From positions 309,109-373,108 of the forward strand of contig NZ_JOAG01000020.1 of assembly GCF_000725485.1 (NCBI RefSeq): DNA of 64,000 nt, in the 5' to 3' direction. This document shows, one piece after another, positions 1-9,458 of the stretch. The position numbers were made by a program, and so were the translations under genes. Every line of letters begins with the position of its first letter. Position 1 is the stretch's first letter. Under the pieces are notes generated by a model. It did no database searches, was not told the DNA's origin, and saw only the letters and a program-made list of their open reading frames with translations. The stretch is from Nonomuraea candida (GTDB taxonomy: Bacteria; Actinomycetota; Actinomycetes; Streptosporangiales; Streptosporangiaceae).

Positions 1-935
1 TACGGGCCCTGCCGCTGCTGCGCGCCGCAGGTCAGAAGCCCAAGGCCGCCCAGTACGCCGCCATGCAGAACGTGCGGCCCTTTCAGCCCAGCGGCGAGCA
101 CAACGCACGTGTGCCGTTCCTGCACCTCGACCCCCTCCCCGTCGTCGAGGCCTCCTGCAACGGCCACCGGGCGCGCTACTTCTTCGACACCGGCGCGACG
201 CTGATCATCGGCCAGGAGACCGCGGAGTCCACCGGCATCGAAGTGCTGGCCGAGACCAAACTCCCCCAGGGCGGCAACCAGCTCACCTTCTACTTCGGCG
301 TCGCCCGCTCCTTCGCCCTGGGCGGCCTGGTGCTGCGTAACGTCCCCGTGATGTGGAACGACGGCAAGGCCGCCCTGCCCAAGGTGCCCGGCACCGACGT
401 GCAACCGACCGGGGTCATCGGCACCACACTGCTCCACCACGTGCTCGCCACACTCGACTACGGGCGCGGCGAGATGGTGGTGCGGCGGCCGACGCCGGCG
501 CAGCGGCGCGCCTTCCACACCGCCGCACGCCGGAAGGGAGCCACTGAAGTGCCCTTCTGGATGGCTCCCGACCACTTCCTGTACGTCCCCGGCAGCGTCA
601 ACGGCACCGGACCCAAGGTGTGCAGCATCGACACCGGCGGCCCCGGCATCGGCCTGGTGGTCACCGAACCGACCGCCCACGATCTGGGCATCGAACTCGA
701 CTATGACAACCGCGGGCAGTTCTTCGGCCAGACCGTCTATCCATTCGTCCACGGTGCTCGAGTGAGTGTCGGCAAGATCCGGCGTACCGTGCCGGGCATC
801 GCCGGGCCGCTGAACCACTCACTGGAGCGCAGCAAATTCGACTCGCTCGGCAACATCTCGCACGAGTTCCTCAGACCACTGGCCTTCACGTTCGACTTCG
901 TCAGCATGCGGCTGTCACTCCTTGAGACCGCCTGA
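1..935 (+). CDS. Retropepsin-like aspartyl protease domain protein (5' end outside window)
   Basis: The frame is open from base 3, so the gene probably starts before the window; an internal ATG at 63 would give 290 aa. Two Asp-Thr-Gly motifs are seen, FFDTGATLIIG near the start and SIDTGGPGIGLVV about 150 residues later. This is the arrangement of a duplicated single-domain retropepsin fold (Asp_protease_2/gag-asp_protease type), where each DTG supplies a catalytic Asp. No signal peptide or membrane segment is visible in the part present. The substrate is unknown. Similar proteins in actinomycetes and proteobacteria often have an N-terminal extension, consistent with the missing 5' end. Confidence 0.7.
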   Translation, partial: RALPLLRAAGQKPKAAQYAAMQNVRPFQPSGEHNARVPFLHLDPLPVVEASCNGHRARYFFDTGATLIIGQETAESTGIEVLAETKLPQGGNQLTFYFGVARSFALGGLVLRNVPVMWNDGKAALPKVPGTDVQPTGVIGTTLLHHVLATLDYGRGEMVVRRPTPAQRRAFHTAARRKGATEVPFWMAPDHFLYVPGSVNGTGPKVCSIDTGGPGIGLVVTEPTAHDLGIELDYDNRGQFFGQTVYPFVHGARVSVGKIRRTVPGIAGPLNHSLERSKFDSLGNISHEFLRPLAFTFDFVSMRLSLLETA

Positions 936-978
936 CCGAGCTGTGGCCGCACTACACCGGTTGAATTCGTAGAGTCGG

Positions 979-1165
979 TCATGGTTTTGCCGGGGTGTCG
1001 AGGGTGGGGCCGGTCTGGGCCAGGCAGCCGGTGAGCAGGTGCGGCCGGTACTGGATCTTCTTGAGCTTGCGTTTGATGATCCGCGCCAGGCCGGCCAGAT
1101 GGCGACGGCGAAGTTGGCCAGGGCTCGGCGCAGCAGCGACCACACGCCCGGTGAAAGTGCGGTGG
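979..1165 (-). pseudogene. Remnant of an IS630-type transposase C-terminus, frameshifted
   Basis: On the minus strand one frame reads GVWSLLRRALANFAVA and a second frame continues as LAGLARIIKRKLKKIQYRP, followed by HLLTGCLAQTG, about ten more residues, and a TGA at 981-979. Together they resemble the last 60 residues of actinomycete IS630-family DDE transposases, which end with a VEGVWSLLKR...KKIQYRPHLLTGCLA pattern. The two halves are in different frames, the Val-Glu carrying the last catalytic acid before GVWS seems lost, and nothing of the N-terminal domain is visible upstream. This is a dead fragment. The family call is from memory of the motif. Confidence 0.65.
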
Positions 1166-1330
1166 GCGCACGTTGAACAAGATCATTAACTGCCAGTGGC
1201 CGTTCCTGGGGTCCCGACTCGTACGCCAAACCTTCCCCGCGCCCGCCCCGTTTGGTGGCAAAGGGGCAGGACTGCTGCACCTGTCGGGGCATAGCGTGGC
1301 GCTCGCCATCGAAGCCCCCCGGAGGTGGTC

Positions 1331-1714
1331 ATGAGCGAATCGTTGCCGGTACGCGCACCGATTTACGTACGTCACTTCGGCAAGCTCGTCGATCTCACGC
1401 TGGCCGCGATCACCGTGGTGGTGTTCGTCGCCGCCGCTCTCGCCACGTTCGTGCAGTCACCCTGGGACGGCGCGATCCAGCTCGCTCTGGTTCTCGCTGT
1501 GCTCGTGCTCTTCCGGCGGCGCCGGCCCATGTTCGTGCTGCTGTTGTCGGTCGCCGCGATCTTCGTCTACCACCTTGCCGGCTGGTCGCCCGCCGGGTGG
1601 ATCTGGCCGGCCTCGGTCGCCTACTTCACCGCAGCGGCAACGTCGCGGGTGGGTCGGCGGTGTAGGGCGGCCATGGCTCGCTCCGCTGCCGTGCCGTGGA
1701 CAACGCCCTGCTGA
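1331..1714 (+). pseudogene. Membrane-domain stub, probably the N-terminus of a sensor histidine kinase
   Basis: ATG at 1331 follows a GGAGG at 1321-1325. The 127-aa product has a short basic N-terminus, then at least three hydrophobic segments separated by an RRRRP turn. This is the usual start of NarL-family actinomycete sensor kinases, where a four-helix membrane domain precedes the HisKA_3 module. After roughly residue 95 the sequence becomes Arg/Ala-rich and stops, and no dimerisation or ATPase domain follows. It lies next to a transposase remnant, so truncation by an old insertion or deletion is plausible. It could instead be a short membrane protein of its own. Confidence 0.45.
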
Positions 1715-1791
1715 TCGCGCTGCGATAAGGCCATCGGCGCATCCTGCATCGGCGGCGGCCGGTCAGACCAGGACCGCAGGATTCCCGCCGC

Positions 1792-2349
1792 CTAGCGTAG
1801 GTTCCAGTCGTCCTTTCCGCGGGTGACGATGACCTTGGAGAAGGCCGACGACCCGGTGACCCTGATAAGCGGGCCATCGTCCTGGTAACCCCCCGTTACA
1901 TTGCGTTTGCCGAAGATCGAGCTGCCCTCGTCAATCACATTGGCGTTGCCGGCGACACGCACGATCAGCTTGCTGAACCAGGCACTCGTTTCGATCGTGA
2001 TCTCGCGTCCCGGCAGCACCGCGTCCGACAGGTCGATGACGACCGCCCCGAACCTGGCGGTCAGCCTGGTATGGCGGGAGGCCACCCAGCGGCCCTTGCG
2101 GACGACCTTGCTGAACTGGGAGGCGATGACCTGCTGCTCGATGGCGGCGGGGACGCCGGACGCGGCCACGTCAGGTAGGTCTCGGGTGATGGGGACGAGC
2201 TCACCGACCGTCTTGGCCCTGTAGGCGCTGTCGAGGCGGTCGGCGTGCTCGACACTGGTGAGCCTTCCGGTGGCGAGGGCCTCGCCCAGCACCGCGGCCA
2301 CGCGGTCGCGGTCGGAATCTGAGGCGCGCTGATCAGAATCATCCGTCAC
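1792..2349 (-). CDS. DUF1707 domain protein with LiaF-like C-terminus
   Basis: The product is 185 aa. GTG at 2349 is chosen because a GGAGG lies 12 bases upstream and the conserved domain begins immediately after; the longer frame upstream is low-complexity and unlike the family. Residues about 8-60 (RASDSDRDRVAAVLGEAL, then a Leu/Val ending at RDLP) match the DUF1707 SHOCT-like domain that opens many actinobacterial cell-envelope proteins. The rest is beta-rich with repeated Gly/Val strands (FGAVVIDLSDAVLPG, GSSIFGKRN), like the LiaF/DUF2154 C-terminal domain. There is no membrane segment. A role in envelope-stress signalling is inference from the family. Confidence 0.8.
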   Translation of the reverse strand: MTDDSDQRASDSDRDRVAAVLGEALATGRLTSVEHADRLDSAYRAKTVGELVPITRDLPDVAASGVPAAIEQQVIASQFSKVVRKGRWVASRHTRLTARFGAVVIDLSDAVLPGREITIETSAWFSKLIVRVAGNANVIDEGSSIFGKRNVTGGYQDDGPLIRVTGSSAFSKVIVTRGKDDWNLR

Positions 2350-2619
2350 GATGAGTTTCAACCTCCAATATGCGCCGGTCGGCGCGGGGCTCGGATTGAG
2401 GCTCTTCAAGGTGGAGCAGGCAGGCGTTGTAAAAACCAGATCGCCGCTAAGGGCGCAAGAAACTGCCGTCTTTCGCGGCATATGAGGGCCCTGCAAGACG
2501 ATTTCGCGGCCGACGCGTTTGTCGTACCAACCAGCCGATAGCGCTGGGAGATGCGCAGCTCGTGCGCCGGTTCGTACCCTACGGTGCTTAAGTGTCCTCG
2601 GTCGAAACCTTGTCCGAGG

Positions 2620-3390
2620 TCATTGCTGCTTCAGAGTCATCGGCGGATCCGACGGCCCAGAGCGCCGCCCGGCGTCGGCCCGGCGCCGGGCGCGACCGCG
2701 CTCCACCAGCCACCATTCCACGATCAGCAAGGGGACGGTCCAGCCGAGCCAGGTCGTCACGCCGGCGGACGCCTTGATCACCTCCTGCATGTCCCCGCCG
2801 TAGGTCGTCTCGAACTCGGGCAGGAAGATGAGGAACAGCACCAGGCCCCAGATGCGGTTGGTGATGATCGAGGCGGTCAGCGCGAAACTGCGTAGCATCC
2901 ACCGACGGTGATCGCCGTACCTGTGCTGGCGGGCCATGCGATAGCCGGTGACGGTGAACAGGGTCCACAGCGTCGCGAGCAGCATGTTGCTGACTCGTGC
3001 GCCATCGCCGTACGGGGTGGCCGCGCCCACGACAAAGCCGGCCAGGCCTCCCGGTAGCACTCCGCCGAAGATATACACGCGTCCGATCCTGCGGTGCGCG
3101 ACCGGGTGGCGCTCCCGGAACCACGGCCAGATCTGCAACCCGCAGGTCAGCAACGCCACCGAGGAGAACAGCACGTGCGCGGCCAGGAAGGGATAGTAGA
3201 GCGGAAAACCGTCTGGCGGCGGCACTCGAGACAAGGCCGGATCGAGTGACGTATAGGGCGGAACGGAGAACGCGACGAAGCCGAGCACCACCAGCATCAG
3301 CGGCACGACCCAGGGCCGCTTCCACAGCCGCGGCTTCTGTACAGCGGGCGGGGACGCGGCGTGATGTGCCGGTCTCGCGAGATCAGTCAT
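2620..3390 (-). CDS. DUF2306 multi-pass membrane protein
   Basis: This is a 256-aa integral membrane protein. The ATG at 3390 (MTDLARP) is taken rather than the upstream GTG frame. About six hydrophobic helices are visible, beginning near residue 35 (VVPLMLVVLGFVAFSV). The family signature is present: a His-rich loop, RHPVAHRRIGRVYIFGG, and the later RQHRYGDHRRWMLRSFALT. These His/Arg clusters are typical of DUF2306 and distantly recall cytochrome b561-like helical bundles. The C-terminus is a hydrophilic Arg-rich tail. The function is unknown. It stands alone, with no close neighbour on its strand. Confidence 0.8.
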   Translation of the reverse strand: MTDLARPAHHAASPPAVQKPRLWKRPWVVPLMLVVLGFVAFSVPPYTSLDPALSRVPPPDGFPLYYPFLAAHVLFSSVALLTCGLQIWPWFRERHPVAHRRIGRVYIFGGVLPGGLAGFVVGAATPYGDGARVSNMLLATLWTLFTVTGYRMARQHRYGDHRRWMLRSFALTASIITNRIWGLVLFLIFLPEFETTYGGDMQEVIKASAGVTTWLGWTVPLLIVEWWLVERGRARRRADAGRRSGPSDPPMTLKQQ

Positions 3391-3551
3391 GCCTGGAGCT
3401 TGGGCTCGGGCGCTGACCACTCACCTACCACGTACCTACCGGCGACATACGGTGTCAGCCTGCGGCCGGAATGTACGTGCCGCCGGCCGACGGCGCCGCG
3501 CCTACAGACGGTCACCACCGCAGACCGGAGGGAGCACCTCGACACGGACGC

Positions 3552-6371
3552 CTACGGTTCGCTGATCCTCCGGCTGATCTCGTTCAGTGTGGCGTCAATG
3601 CGCGTGCGGATGTCCTCGGCGCTGTACCACTGTGCGGGGCACTCCTCACGGGCCCGGGTGAGGAGGGCGCGGGCCTCCGCCACCTCGCCGCACGACAGCT
3701 TCACCTCCCCCATCCCTAGATACGCCCAGGCCATCGTGCCCATGGAGCCGCATCTGCGCGACAACTCGGCGGCCAGCTCGTAGTCAGCCCCTGCGCCCGC
3801 CGGGTCGCCCAGGCTCAGCAGCGCATCACCCCGCCGGCACAGCGCCTCGGCGATCTCCGTCCCGGCACCCAGCTCGCGGGCGATCGCCAGCGATTCGCCG
3901 GCCAGGACATGGGCCTTACGGTGGTCGCCCTGCTTCTGGTGCAGGGAGCCCAGCCCGGACAGCACCAGCACGGTGCCCCAGCGCTCACCGATGGCCCTGA
4001 ACGCGGTCAGGCTCCGCTCGAAATGGGCCACGGCCTGCTCCACCTCGCCGAGCCCGTCAAGTACGAACGCCGAGCCGGCCATGGCCAACGCCTCCTGCCA
4101 GGGGGAAAGCCTGGCGGACTCCCGCATGACCTCTTCGTATGCTCGCGCGAAGTCCCCAGGCGGTCCCGTGAACATCGACAGCAACATCGCCAGGAACTCG
4201 ATGCGCTGTGGCACGTACGTCAGCGGAAGTAGTGCACAGGCCTCCTGCAGCCGGGCGCGCAGTTCGTCGTCGATCTCGCCGGCCCAGGCGGTGACGAGCA
4301 CGCACATGACGTACTCCTCCTGCATGCCGTCGAACCGGTGTGAGCCCAGCCTGGTCAGCAGCGCGTCGGCCAGAGCGGCGGTGGCGGTGCGGTTGCCTCG
4401 CATCCACCAGTAACAGGCGCTGTGCGCCAGCAGTCGCAGCGCCGTCTGCAACTGCCCCGATTCGGTTGCCCAGCGCAGGGCCGCGCTGAGGTCATCGCTC
4501 TCCTCGTCCAATCTGGCCAGCCATTCCAGCTGCTCGCGGGTTCGCAGCCGCGCGTCGGCCGCGACGACCAGGTCCAGGTAGTACGCGACATGAGCGTCGC
4601 GCATCACCTCCACCTCGCCGGACTCGGCCAGCCGCTCCGCGCAGAATGCCCGAATGGTCTCCAGCATCCGGTAACGCCCGCCCACGAACTCCACCAGCGA
4701 TTTCTCCGCCAGCGAGAACAGCACTTCCTCCGGCAGGCCGCACACCCGCTCGGCCGCCTCGGGGCGCGCGCCGCCCACGAACACGGTCAGCCGCCTGGCC
4801 ATCCGCTGCTCGTCGTCGTCCAGCAGGTCCCAGCTCCACGCCACGACCGCGCGCAACGTCTGGTGCCGGGGCAGCGCCGTACGACTGCCGCGCGCCAGCA
4901 ACCGGAACCGGTCGTCCAGCCGCGCCGCCACATCCGGCAGGGACAGCGTACGCAGCCGCGCCGCCGCCAGCTCGATGGCCAGCGGCAGCCCGTCCAGCGC
5001 CCGGCAGATGCGCACGACCTGCGCCGCGTTGCCCGCGTCCACGGCGAAGCCTCGTTGGACCGCCGCCGCCCGGTCGGCGAACAATCGGACGGCCGGGTAG
5101 TCCAACGGGTCGTCCGCCTCGGGCGGTGGCAGCTGAAGCGGTGCCACCGGCAGGATCGCCTCGCCGGTGATGCCGAGCGCTTCCCGGCCGGTCGCCAGCA
5201 CCCGCAGCCCCGGGCAGGCGGCCAAGAGCACGTCGGCCAGGTCGGCGGTGGCCGTGATGAGGTGTTCGCAGTTGTCCAGCACCAGCAGGAGCTCGCGGTC
5301 GGCGAGCACGGTGACCAGCCGCGCGACCGGCTCCACGACCGGCCCCGTCGGCGGAGTGCGCAGGGCGCCACGGATGCCGAGTGCGGCCAGCACGGCGCTG
5401 GGCACGTCCGCGTCGTCGGCGACCGGCGCGAGCGGCACGAAGCAGACGTCCCCGGGCTCCTGCTCGGCCGCCTCGATCGCGAGCCGTGTCTTGCCCGCAC
5501 CGCCCGGGCCGATCAGCGTGATCAGCCTGGCGGCGCGCAGGCTCGCTCTGACCTGGGCGAGCTCCTCGGCGCGGCCGACGAAGCTGGTGAGCTGTGCCCG
5601 CAGCCCGTGCCGTTGAACGGCCGGGCGTGGCGCGGACGCGCCCAGCGCCGGGTCGGCCCGCAGCACGGCCAGGTGCGCGGCGGCCAGCTCGGGACCCGGC
5701 TCGACGCCGAGCTCCTCGTCCAGGATTTTCCTGGCCTCGTCGTAGACGGTCAGCGCCTCGACCTGGCGGCCGCTGCCATAGAGCGCGCGCATGAGCTGGG
5801 CCCGCAGCCGCTCCCGCAACGGGTGATCGGCGATCAGGCGGCTCAGCTCGGCGACCAGCTCCCGGTGCCGGCCCAGGTCCAGATCGGCCTGCACCCGGTC
5901 CTCGACGGCAGTCAGCCGCAGCTCCTCCAGCGCCGTCGCGGCGGCCACAGCATTCGGGGCATCGGCCAGCGGAGCACTCCGCCACAGCTCCAGCGCCTCC
6001 CGCAGCAGCGTAGCCGCCCGAGCCGGGTCACCTCCGGCCAACGCCTGCCCGCCCGCCCGTGCAAGCTGCTCGAATCGCCCCGCGTCCACATCCTGCGGGT
6101 CGGCGATCAGCCGGTATCCAGCCGGGTGGAACTCCACCAGGTCCCTGCCCAGCGCTCGGCGCAGTCTGGACACCTGCGACTGCAGCGCGTTGGACACGCC
6201 CTCCGGAGGGCGAGCGCCGTACATGCCCGCCACCAGCTGCTCCCCGCTTACGATGCGCCCGGCATGCAGGGCCAGCAACGTGAGCAGCGCCCGCGCCCGA
6301 GGACCGCCGAGCGTGACGGGCTCGCCGTCCTCCCCCAGCGCGATCGTGGGGCCGAGGATCTGGAAGCGCAT
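3552..6371 (-). CDS. AfsR/SARP-type transcriptional regulator with NB-ARC ATPase and TPR repeats
   Basis: This 939-aa protein has the AfsR-like domain order. Residues 1-95 are an OmpR-type winged helix (MRFQILGPTIAL...GGPRARALLTLLALHAG). Residues about 100-245 are the bacterial transcriptional activation domain. An NB-ARC ATPase follows, with its P-loop GPGGAGKTR near residue 290, LLLVLDNCEHL as Walker B, and GLPLAIELAAARL. The C-terminal third has tetratricopeptide repeats. Such proteins activate secondary-metabolite or stress genes by binding direct repeats near the -35 region. No biosynthetic genes lie immediately beside it; the nearest genes are a lipoprotein/membrane pair upstream and DUF2306 downstream. 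The target is unknown. Confidence 0.88.
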   Translation of the reverse strand: MRFQILGPTIALGEDGEPVTLGGPRARALLTLLALHAGRIVSGEQLVAGMYGARPPEGVSNALQSQVSRLRRALGRDLVEFHPAGYRLIADPQDVDAGRFEQLARAGGQALAGGDPARAATLLREALELWRSAPLADAPNAVAAATALEELRLTAVEDRVQADLDLGRHRELVAELSRLIADHPLRERLRAQLMRALYGSGRQVEALTVYDEARKILDEELGVEPGPELAAAHLAVLRADPALGASAPRPAVQRHGLRAQLTSFVGRAEELAQVRASLRAARLITLIGPGGAGKTRLAIEAAEQEPGDVCFVPLAPVADDADVPSAVLAALGIRGALRTPPTGPVVEPVARLVTVLADRELLLVLDNCEHLITATADLADVLLAACPGLRVLATGREALGITGEAILPVAPLQLPPPEADDPLDYPAVRLFADRAAAVQRGFAVDAGNAAQVVRICRALDGLPLAIELAAARLRTLSLPDVAARLDDRFRLLARGSRTALPRHQTLRAVVAWSWDLLDDDEQRMARRLTVFVGGARPEAAERVCGLPEEVLFSLAEKSLVEFVGGRYRMLETIRAFCAERLAESGEVEVMRDAHVAYYLDLVVAADARLRTREQLEWLARLDEESDDLSAALRWATESGQLQTALRLLAHSACYWWMRGNRTATAALADALLTRLGSHRFDGMQEEYVMCVLVTAWAGEIDDELRARLQEACALLPLTYVPQRIEFLAMLLSMFTGPPGDFARAYEEVMRESARLSPWQEALAMAGSAFVLDGLGEVEQAVAHFERSLTAFRAIGERWGTVLVLSGLGSLHQKQGDHRKAHVLAGESLAIARELGAGTEIAEALCRRGDALLSLGDPAGAGADYELAAELSRRCGSMGTMAWAYLGMGEVKLSCGEVAEARALLTRAREECPAQWYSAEDIRTRIDATLNEISRRISEP

Positions 6372-6470
6372 GCTTCGATTATCGCGGCTGCGGCAACCGA
6401 AAATGCGGGTCTCGGACTACGGCCTGACCGCGCACTCCTCCCATGGAGAAGCATCCCGCCTCGCGGCCCC

Positions 6471-6494
6471 GGCCCGGCGCGCCCGCACCGGGCC
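6471..6494 (-). terminator. Hairpin downstream of the 6514-7425 gene
   Basis: GGCCCGG at 6471-6477 pairs with CCGGGCC at 6488-6494 around a 10-base loop. It begins 20 bases past the stop of the upstream minus-strand gene. There is no T-tract, as is common in actinomycetes. This is a plausible terminator separating that gene from the AfsR-like regulator. Confidence 0.4.
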
Positions 6495-6513
6495 GTCCGT
6501 AGCGTTCGCGAGA

Positions 6514-7425
6514 TCAGGCCGGGCGGGTGCCCGGCAGGATTTCCACGCGGATGTCATCTTCTTCCTTCACGACGACGGTGCGGCCGTTGCCGGCGGACCA
6601 TTCGGCGAGGGTGACGGCGGGGACCAGGTAGTAGGTGTCGCCGCGCGCGAGCAGCAGGCGCAGGCCCATGTAGCGGTACTTGTATCCGCCTTCGGCGAAG
6701 GGCTCGCGCTCCACGTTGGGGGCTCTGAGGGCCAGGGTGTCCGCGGTGTAGAGGGCGACCTGGGGGCGGTCGTCGAGGCCTGCGATGAGGGCGCGGGCCG
6801 AGCGGGCGCCCCGGTCGGCGGCGTACAGGGCCGCCGTCCAGAGCAGGCAGAAGACGGCGACGATGGTGGCCGCGGCGAAGGCGATGCGGCCCAGCGGGGT
6901 GCCGCGTGCGGGCCAGGTGAGCAGCAGCGGCCCGACGATGACCAGCGCCAGCAGCAGGTAGGTGTTGACGGTCAGCAAGTGCAGCGAGACCAGGGCCAGG
7001 ACCAGGGCGGCCGCCGTCAGGGCGGCGCCCACCCGAGCGGTGTCGCCCAGCAGGCGCGCGACGCGGTGCGTACGGGCCGCGGCGGCCAGGGCGCGCAGCC
7101 GGGCAGGAAGCCGCGGCAGCAGGGCGGCGCGCCGGGTGGCCGCGGCCAGCAGCAGCGGCAGGGCCGCCGTCCAGGGCAGGAACGCCGGGGAGAACAGGTT
7201 GAGCCCGTACAGCGCGTACTCGTCCGGACGGTAGTTCAAATCCGTCGGCTTGAGGAAGAACGGCCGCAGGTAGCCGTCGAGGTAGGCCCAGCCCATGTAG
7301 ATCAGGACGGCCCCGGAGGTGGCGAGCAGCAGGGTGATCAGCCCCACCACGTCGAGCGGCCGGGGCGGCTCCGGCCGGGACCGCTCGCCGGGACCGGGAT
7401 CGTCCGCAGGCGGCAAGGCCGTCAT
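6514..7425 (-). CDS. Integral membrane protein of unknown function
   Basis: The 303-aa protein has a hydrophilic Pro-rich N-terminus, then about five hydrophobic helices (GLITLLLATSGAVLIYMGWAY, LFSPAFLPWTAALPLLLAA, AALVLALVSLHLLTVNTYLL, LLALVIVGPLLLTWPA, IAFAAATIVAVFCLLWTAAL). A C-terminal soluble part of roughly 90 residues follows (GARSARALIAGLDDRPQVALYTADTL...). Its start overlaps the stop of the preceding lipoprotein gene by four bases (ATGA), so the two are translationally coupled and probably act together at the membrane. I do not recognise the family. Confidence 0.75.
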   Translation of the reverse strand: MTALPPADDPGPGERSRPEPPRPLDVVGLITLLLATSGAVLIYMGWAYLDGYLRPFFLKPTDLNYRPDEYALYGLNLFSPAFLPWTAALPLLLAAATRRAALLPRLPARLRALAAAARTHRVARLLGDTARVGAALTAAALVLALVSLHLLTVNTYLLLALVIVGPLLLTWPARGTPLGRIAFAAATIVAVFCLLWTAALYAADRGARSARALIAGLDDRPQVALYTADTLALRAPNVEREPFAEGGYKYRYMGLRLLLARGDTYYLVPAVTLAEWSAGNGRTVVVKEEDDIRVEILPGTRPA

Positions 7426-7886
7426 GGCGAGGTGGTCGCCTGCGGTACCGGCTCGGACGCGGCCACCTCCGGTGCCAGATCGGACATGGTCACCTCCGGT
7501 GCCAGATCGGACATGGTCACCTCAGGTACCGGCTCGGGTTCGCTCACCGGGGGCGACGGCGAGTTGGCCGGCGGTGACGTCGACGGCTGCGGTGCCGTGA
7601 TGGTGGGGCCGGGAGTGCGTGATCGCTTCACCGATGGGCACGGGACGCTGACCGGGTCTCCGCCGCCGCTCAGGCACGGGGCCGACGTGTGGCCCGGCGG
7701 GTGATCGGGTGTGCGGACCTGCTCGGACCGCTTGGGCTGCGCCGAAGTGGTCTCGCCGCTGGGGGATGACGAGGCGGTCACCGTGTCCGTGGTGGACGGG
7801 GATTCGGCGCCGCCGCATCCGCCGGCTCCGGCGAGCACCACTAACACGCCTACGGTCATGACGGTTTCTGCCCGCGACAGCCCCAT
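7422..7886 (-). CDS. Small Ser/Thr/Pro-rich lipoprotein
   Basis: The ATG at 7886 is preferred because GAGGGGG lies five bases upstream; an ATG at 7913 is possible. The 154-aa product begins with a hydrophobic stretch ending in a lipobox, LAGAGGCGG, so Cys-anchored export is likely. The rest is low-complexity Ser/Thr/Pro with no recognisable domain and looks like a wall-spanning linker. A nine-residue unit (APEVTMSDL) is repeated near the C-terminus, matching a 27-bp tandem DNA duplication. It overlaps the following membrane-protein gene by ATGA. The function is unknown. Confidence 0.7.
   Translation of the reverse strand: MGLSRAETVMTVGVLVVLAGAGGCGGAESPSTTDTVTASSSPSGETTSAQPKRSEQVRTPDHPPGHTSAPCLSGGGDPVSVPCPSVKRSRTPGPTITAPQPSTSPPANSPSPPVSEPEPVPEVTMSDLAPEVTMSDLAPEVAASEPVPQATTSP
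7471..7524. repeat. 27-bp tandem duplication inside the lipoprotein gene
   Basis: Two copies of a 27-base unit starting GGTGCCAGATCGGACATGGT lie at 7471-7497 and 7498-7524, differing only at the last base. The length keeps the reading frame and adds nine residues to the lipoprotein. Confidence 0.9.
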
Positions 7887-8290
7887 GCGCACCCCCTCGC
7901 CTACCGGCGTCATCGCCGCTCAGAGCACAGACGTTACGGCAGGAAGCCGATGAGCAGGTGAGATTTCAGGCTGTAACTGTATCGACACCGTCTCGGAGTG
8001 GTGCTGGATTCGGGCCTTCAGGGGCTGGGCCCGTACCGCGTCCGGCCGATGCCGGCGACGCGCGAGGCGAGCGGGTGAACCGGCCTGGGCCACCTGGAGC
8101 GCATCGTGGCCGTCACCGGCCACCAGGCCGCAGGGTGAGCGTCTGCGGGCTCTCCGCGGTGGTGCCGGTGACGGTGGACGCCTGCCAGGCTGCCCGGCGT
8201 GCCGGTGGTGTTGCCGTCATGCTCTTTCCGACGCTGTGATCGTGTTGTGTTTCCGGGGCCGGTGCTGCCCGCCCCCGGCTGGTGGAGCGG
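7887..8290. other. 404-bp intergenic stretch with no supportable gene
   Basis: All frames here are short or shadow-like. One plus-strand frame around 8030-8140 gives two short pieces (GLGPYRVRPMPATREASG, then HLERIVAVTGHQAAG) broken by stops. This could be a trace of a decayed enzyme gene but cannot be assigned. The promoter of the lipoprotein gene should lie in the part nearest 7887. Confidence 0.4.
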
Positions 8291-9118
8291 TCAGCCGCGC
8301 AGGAACTCCAGCAGGTCGGCGTTGAACTTCTCCTTGTCGCCGGGCACCAGCGCGATGCCGTGCGAGCCGCCCTTGTACACCTTGTACGTGCAGTTCGGGA
8401 TGATCTTGGCGGACTTGTCGGCGGACGCCGCGATCGGCACCACCTGGTCGTCGTCGCCGTGCACGATCAGGGTGGGGATGTCGAACTTCTTGAGGTCCTC
8501 GGTGAAGTCGGTGGCGGAGAAGGCGTCCACGCAGGCCACCCCGGCCTGGATGTTCTCGGCCATGGCCATCAGCCAGAAGGCGTCCCTGTTGCCCTGCGTC
8601 ACCTTGTTGCCGGGCCGGTTGGCGCCGAAGAAGCCCTCGGAGGTGTCCTTCCAGAACTGGGAGCGTTCGGCGAGGATGCCCGCCTTGATCTTGTCGAACA
8701 CCTCCTGCGGGGTGCCCTCGGGGTTGCCGGGCGTCTTGAGCATCAGCGGCGGCACCGCCGACAGCAGCACGGCCTTGGCCAGGCGGTCCGTGCCGTGCCT
8801 GCCGATGTAGCGGGCCAGCTCGCCGCCGCCCATGGAGTGCGCCACCAGCGTGACCTCGCGCAGGTCCAGGGCGGTGATGAGGTCGTTGAGGTCGTCGGCG
8901 AAGGTGTCGAAGTCGTAGCCGCCGAAGGGCTGGCTGGAGCGGCCGTGGCCGCGGCGGTCGTGCGCGATGGCGCGGTAGCCGTTGTCGGCGACCGCCTTCA
9001 TCTGGTCGTGCCAGGCGTCGGCGTTGAGCGGCCAGCCGTGGATGAAGATCACCGGCGCGCCGCTGCCCCAGTCGTAGAAGAAGATCTGCTCGTCGTCACG
9101 GGTCGTGATGTAAGGCAT
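8291..9118 (-). CDS. Alpha/beta hydrolase, non-heme chloroperoxidase/arylesterase-like
   Basis: This 275-aa protein matches the cofactor-free haloperoxidase/esterase family in length and motifs. The oxyanion loop is [12 protein letters not shown], the nucleophile elbow is [12 protein letters not shown] (Ser), the acid is in [13 protein letters not shown] (Asp), and the catalytic His is in GGSHGIAL near the C-terminus. There is no signal peptide, so it is cytoplasmic. GGGAAGG six bases upstream supports the ATG at 9118. Members hydrolyse esters or make peracids from carboxylic acids and peroxide. The catalase gene upstream on the same strand, 340 bases away, is suggestive but not evidence of a link. 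Confidence 0.88.
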   Translation of the reverse strand: MPYITTRDDEQIFFYDWGSGAPVIFIHGWPLNADAWHDQMKAVADNGYRAIAHDRRGHGRSSQPFGGYDFDTFADDLNDLITALDLREVTLVAHSMGGGELARYIGRHGTDRLAKAVLLSAVPPLMLKTPGNPEGTPQEVFDKIKAGILAERSQFWKDTSEGFFGANRPGNKVTQGNRDAFWLMAMAENIQAGVACVDAFSATDFTEDLKKFDIPTLIVHGDDDQVVPIAASADKSAKIIPNCTYKVYKGGSHGIALVPGDKEKFNADLLEFLRG

Positions 9119-9458
9119 CGTGAACCTTCCCGAGTAAGTGGTCGGTGGTCGATGGTCGTGTCGGTGGTCGTGTCGGTGGTCGTGGCGGTGGCACCGGCGG
9201 AGCGCTCCGGCCTGCCCGCCGCGCCGGCCGGAGACAAGACGGTGCGGCGGGCGGTGGACACATCACCCACGGCAGGAGATACCGCAGGTCATCATCCGGT
9301 TAAGGTCAAGACCGGGCCTGCGGCTCTTTGCCGCCCGCCCGATCGGCCGCATGCAGGCACGGGCAGGCCAGAACCGGCCCGCCGACGCTCGATCGCGTCG
9401 CCGGCGACGATCCGGATCCTCCGCACAAGACTGAACCGCTGGTGCGGGGAAGGGCGTC
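9119..9458. other. Intergenic region with GTGTCGGTGGTC repeats
   Basis: No gene is supported in these 340 bases. Near the hydrolase start, about 9141-9190, an approximately 12-bp unit (GTGTCGGTGGTC) is repeated three to four times imperfectly. The rest would hold the hydrolase promoter and the end of the catalase transcript. Confidence 0.5.

Noticed and set aside
4422-6614. 730-aa plus-strand frame across the AfsR-like regulator
   Set aside because: It is the antisense shadow of the regulator: Gln/Arg/Pro-rich, with no domain, and the minus-strand frame has clear BTAD and NB-ARC motifs.
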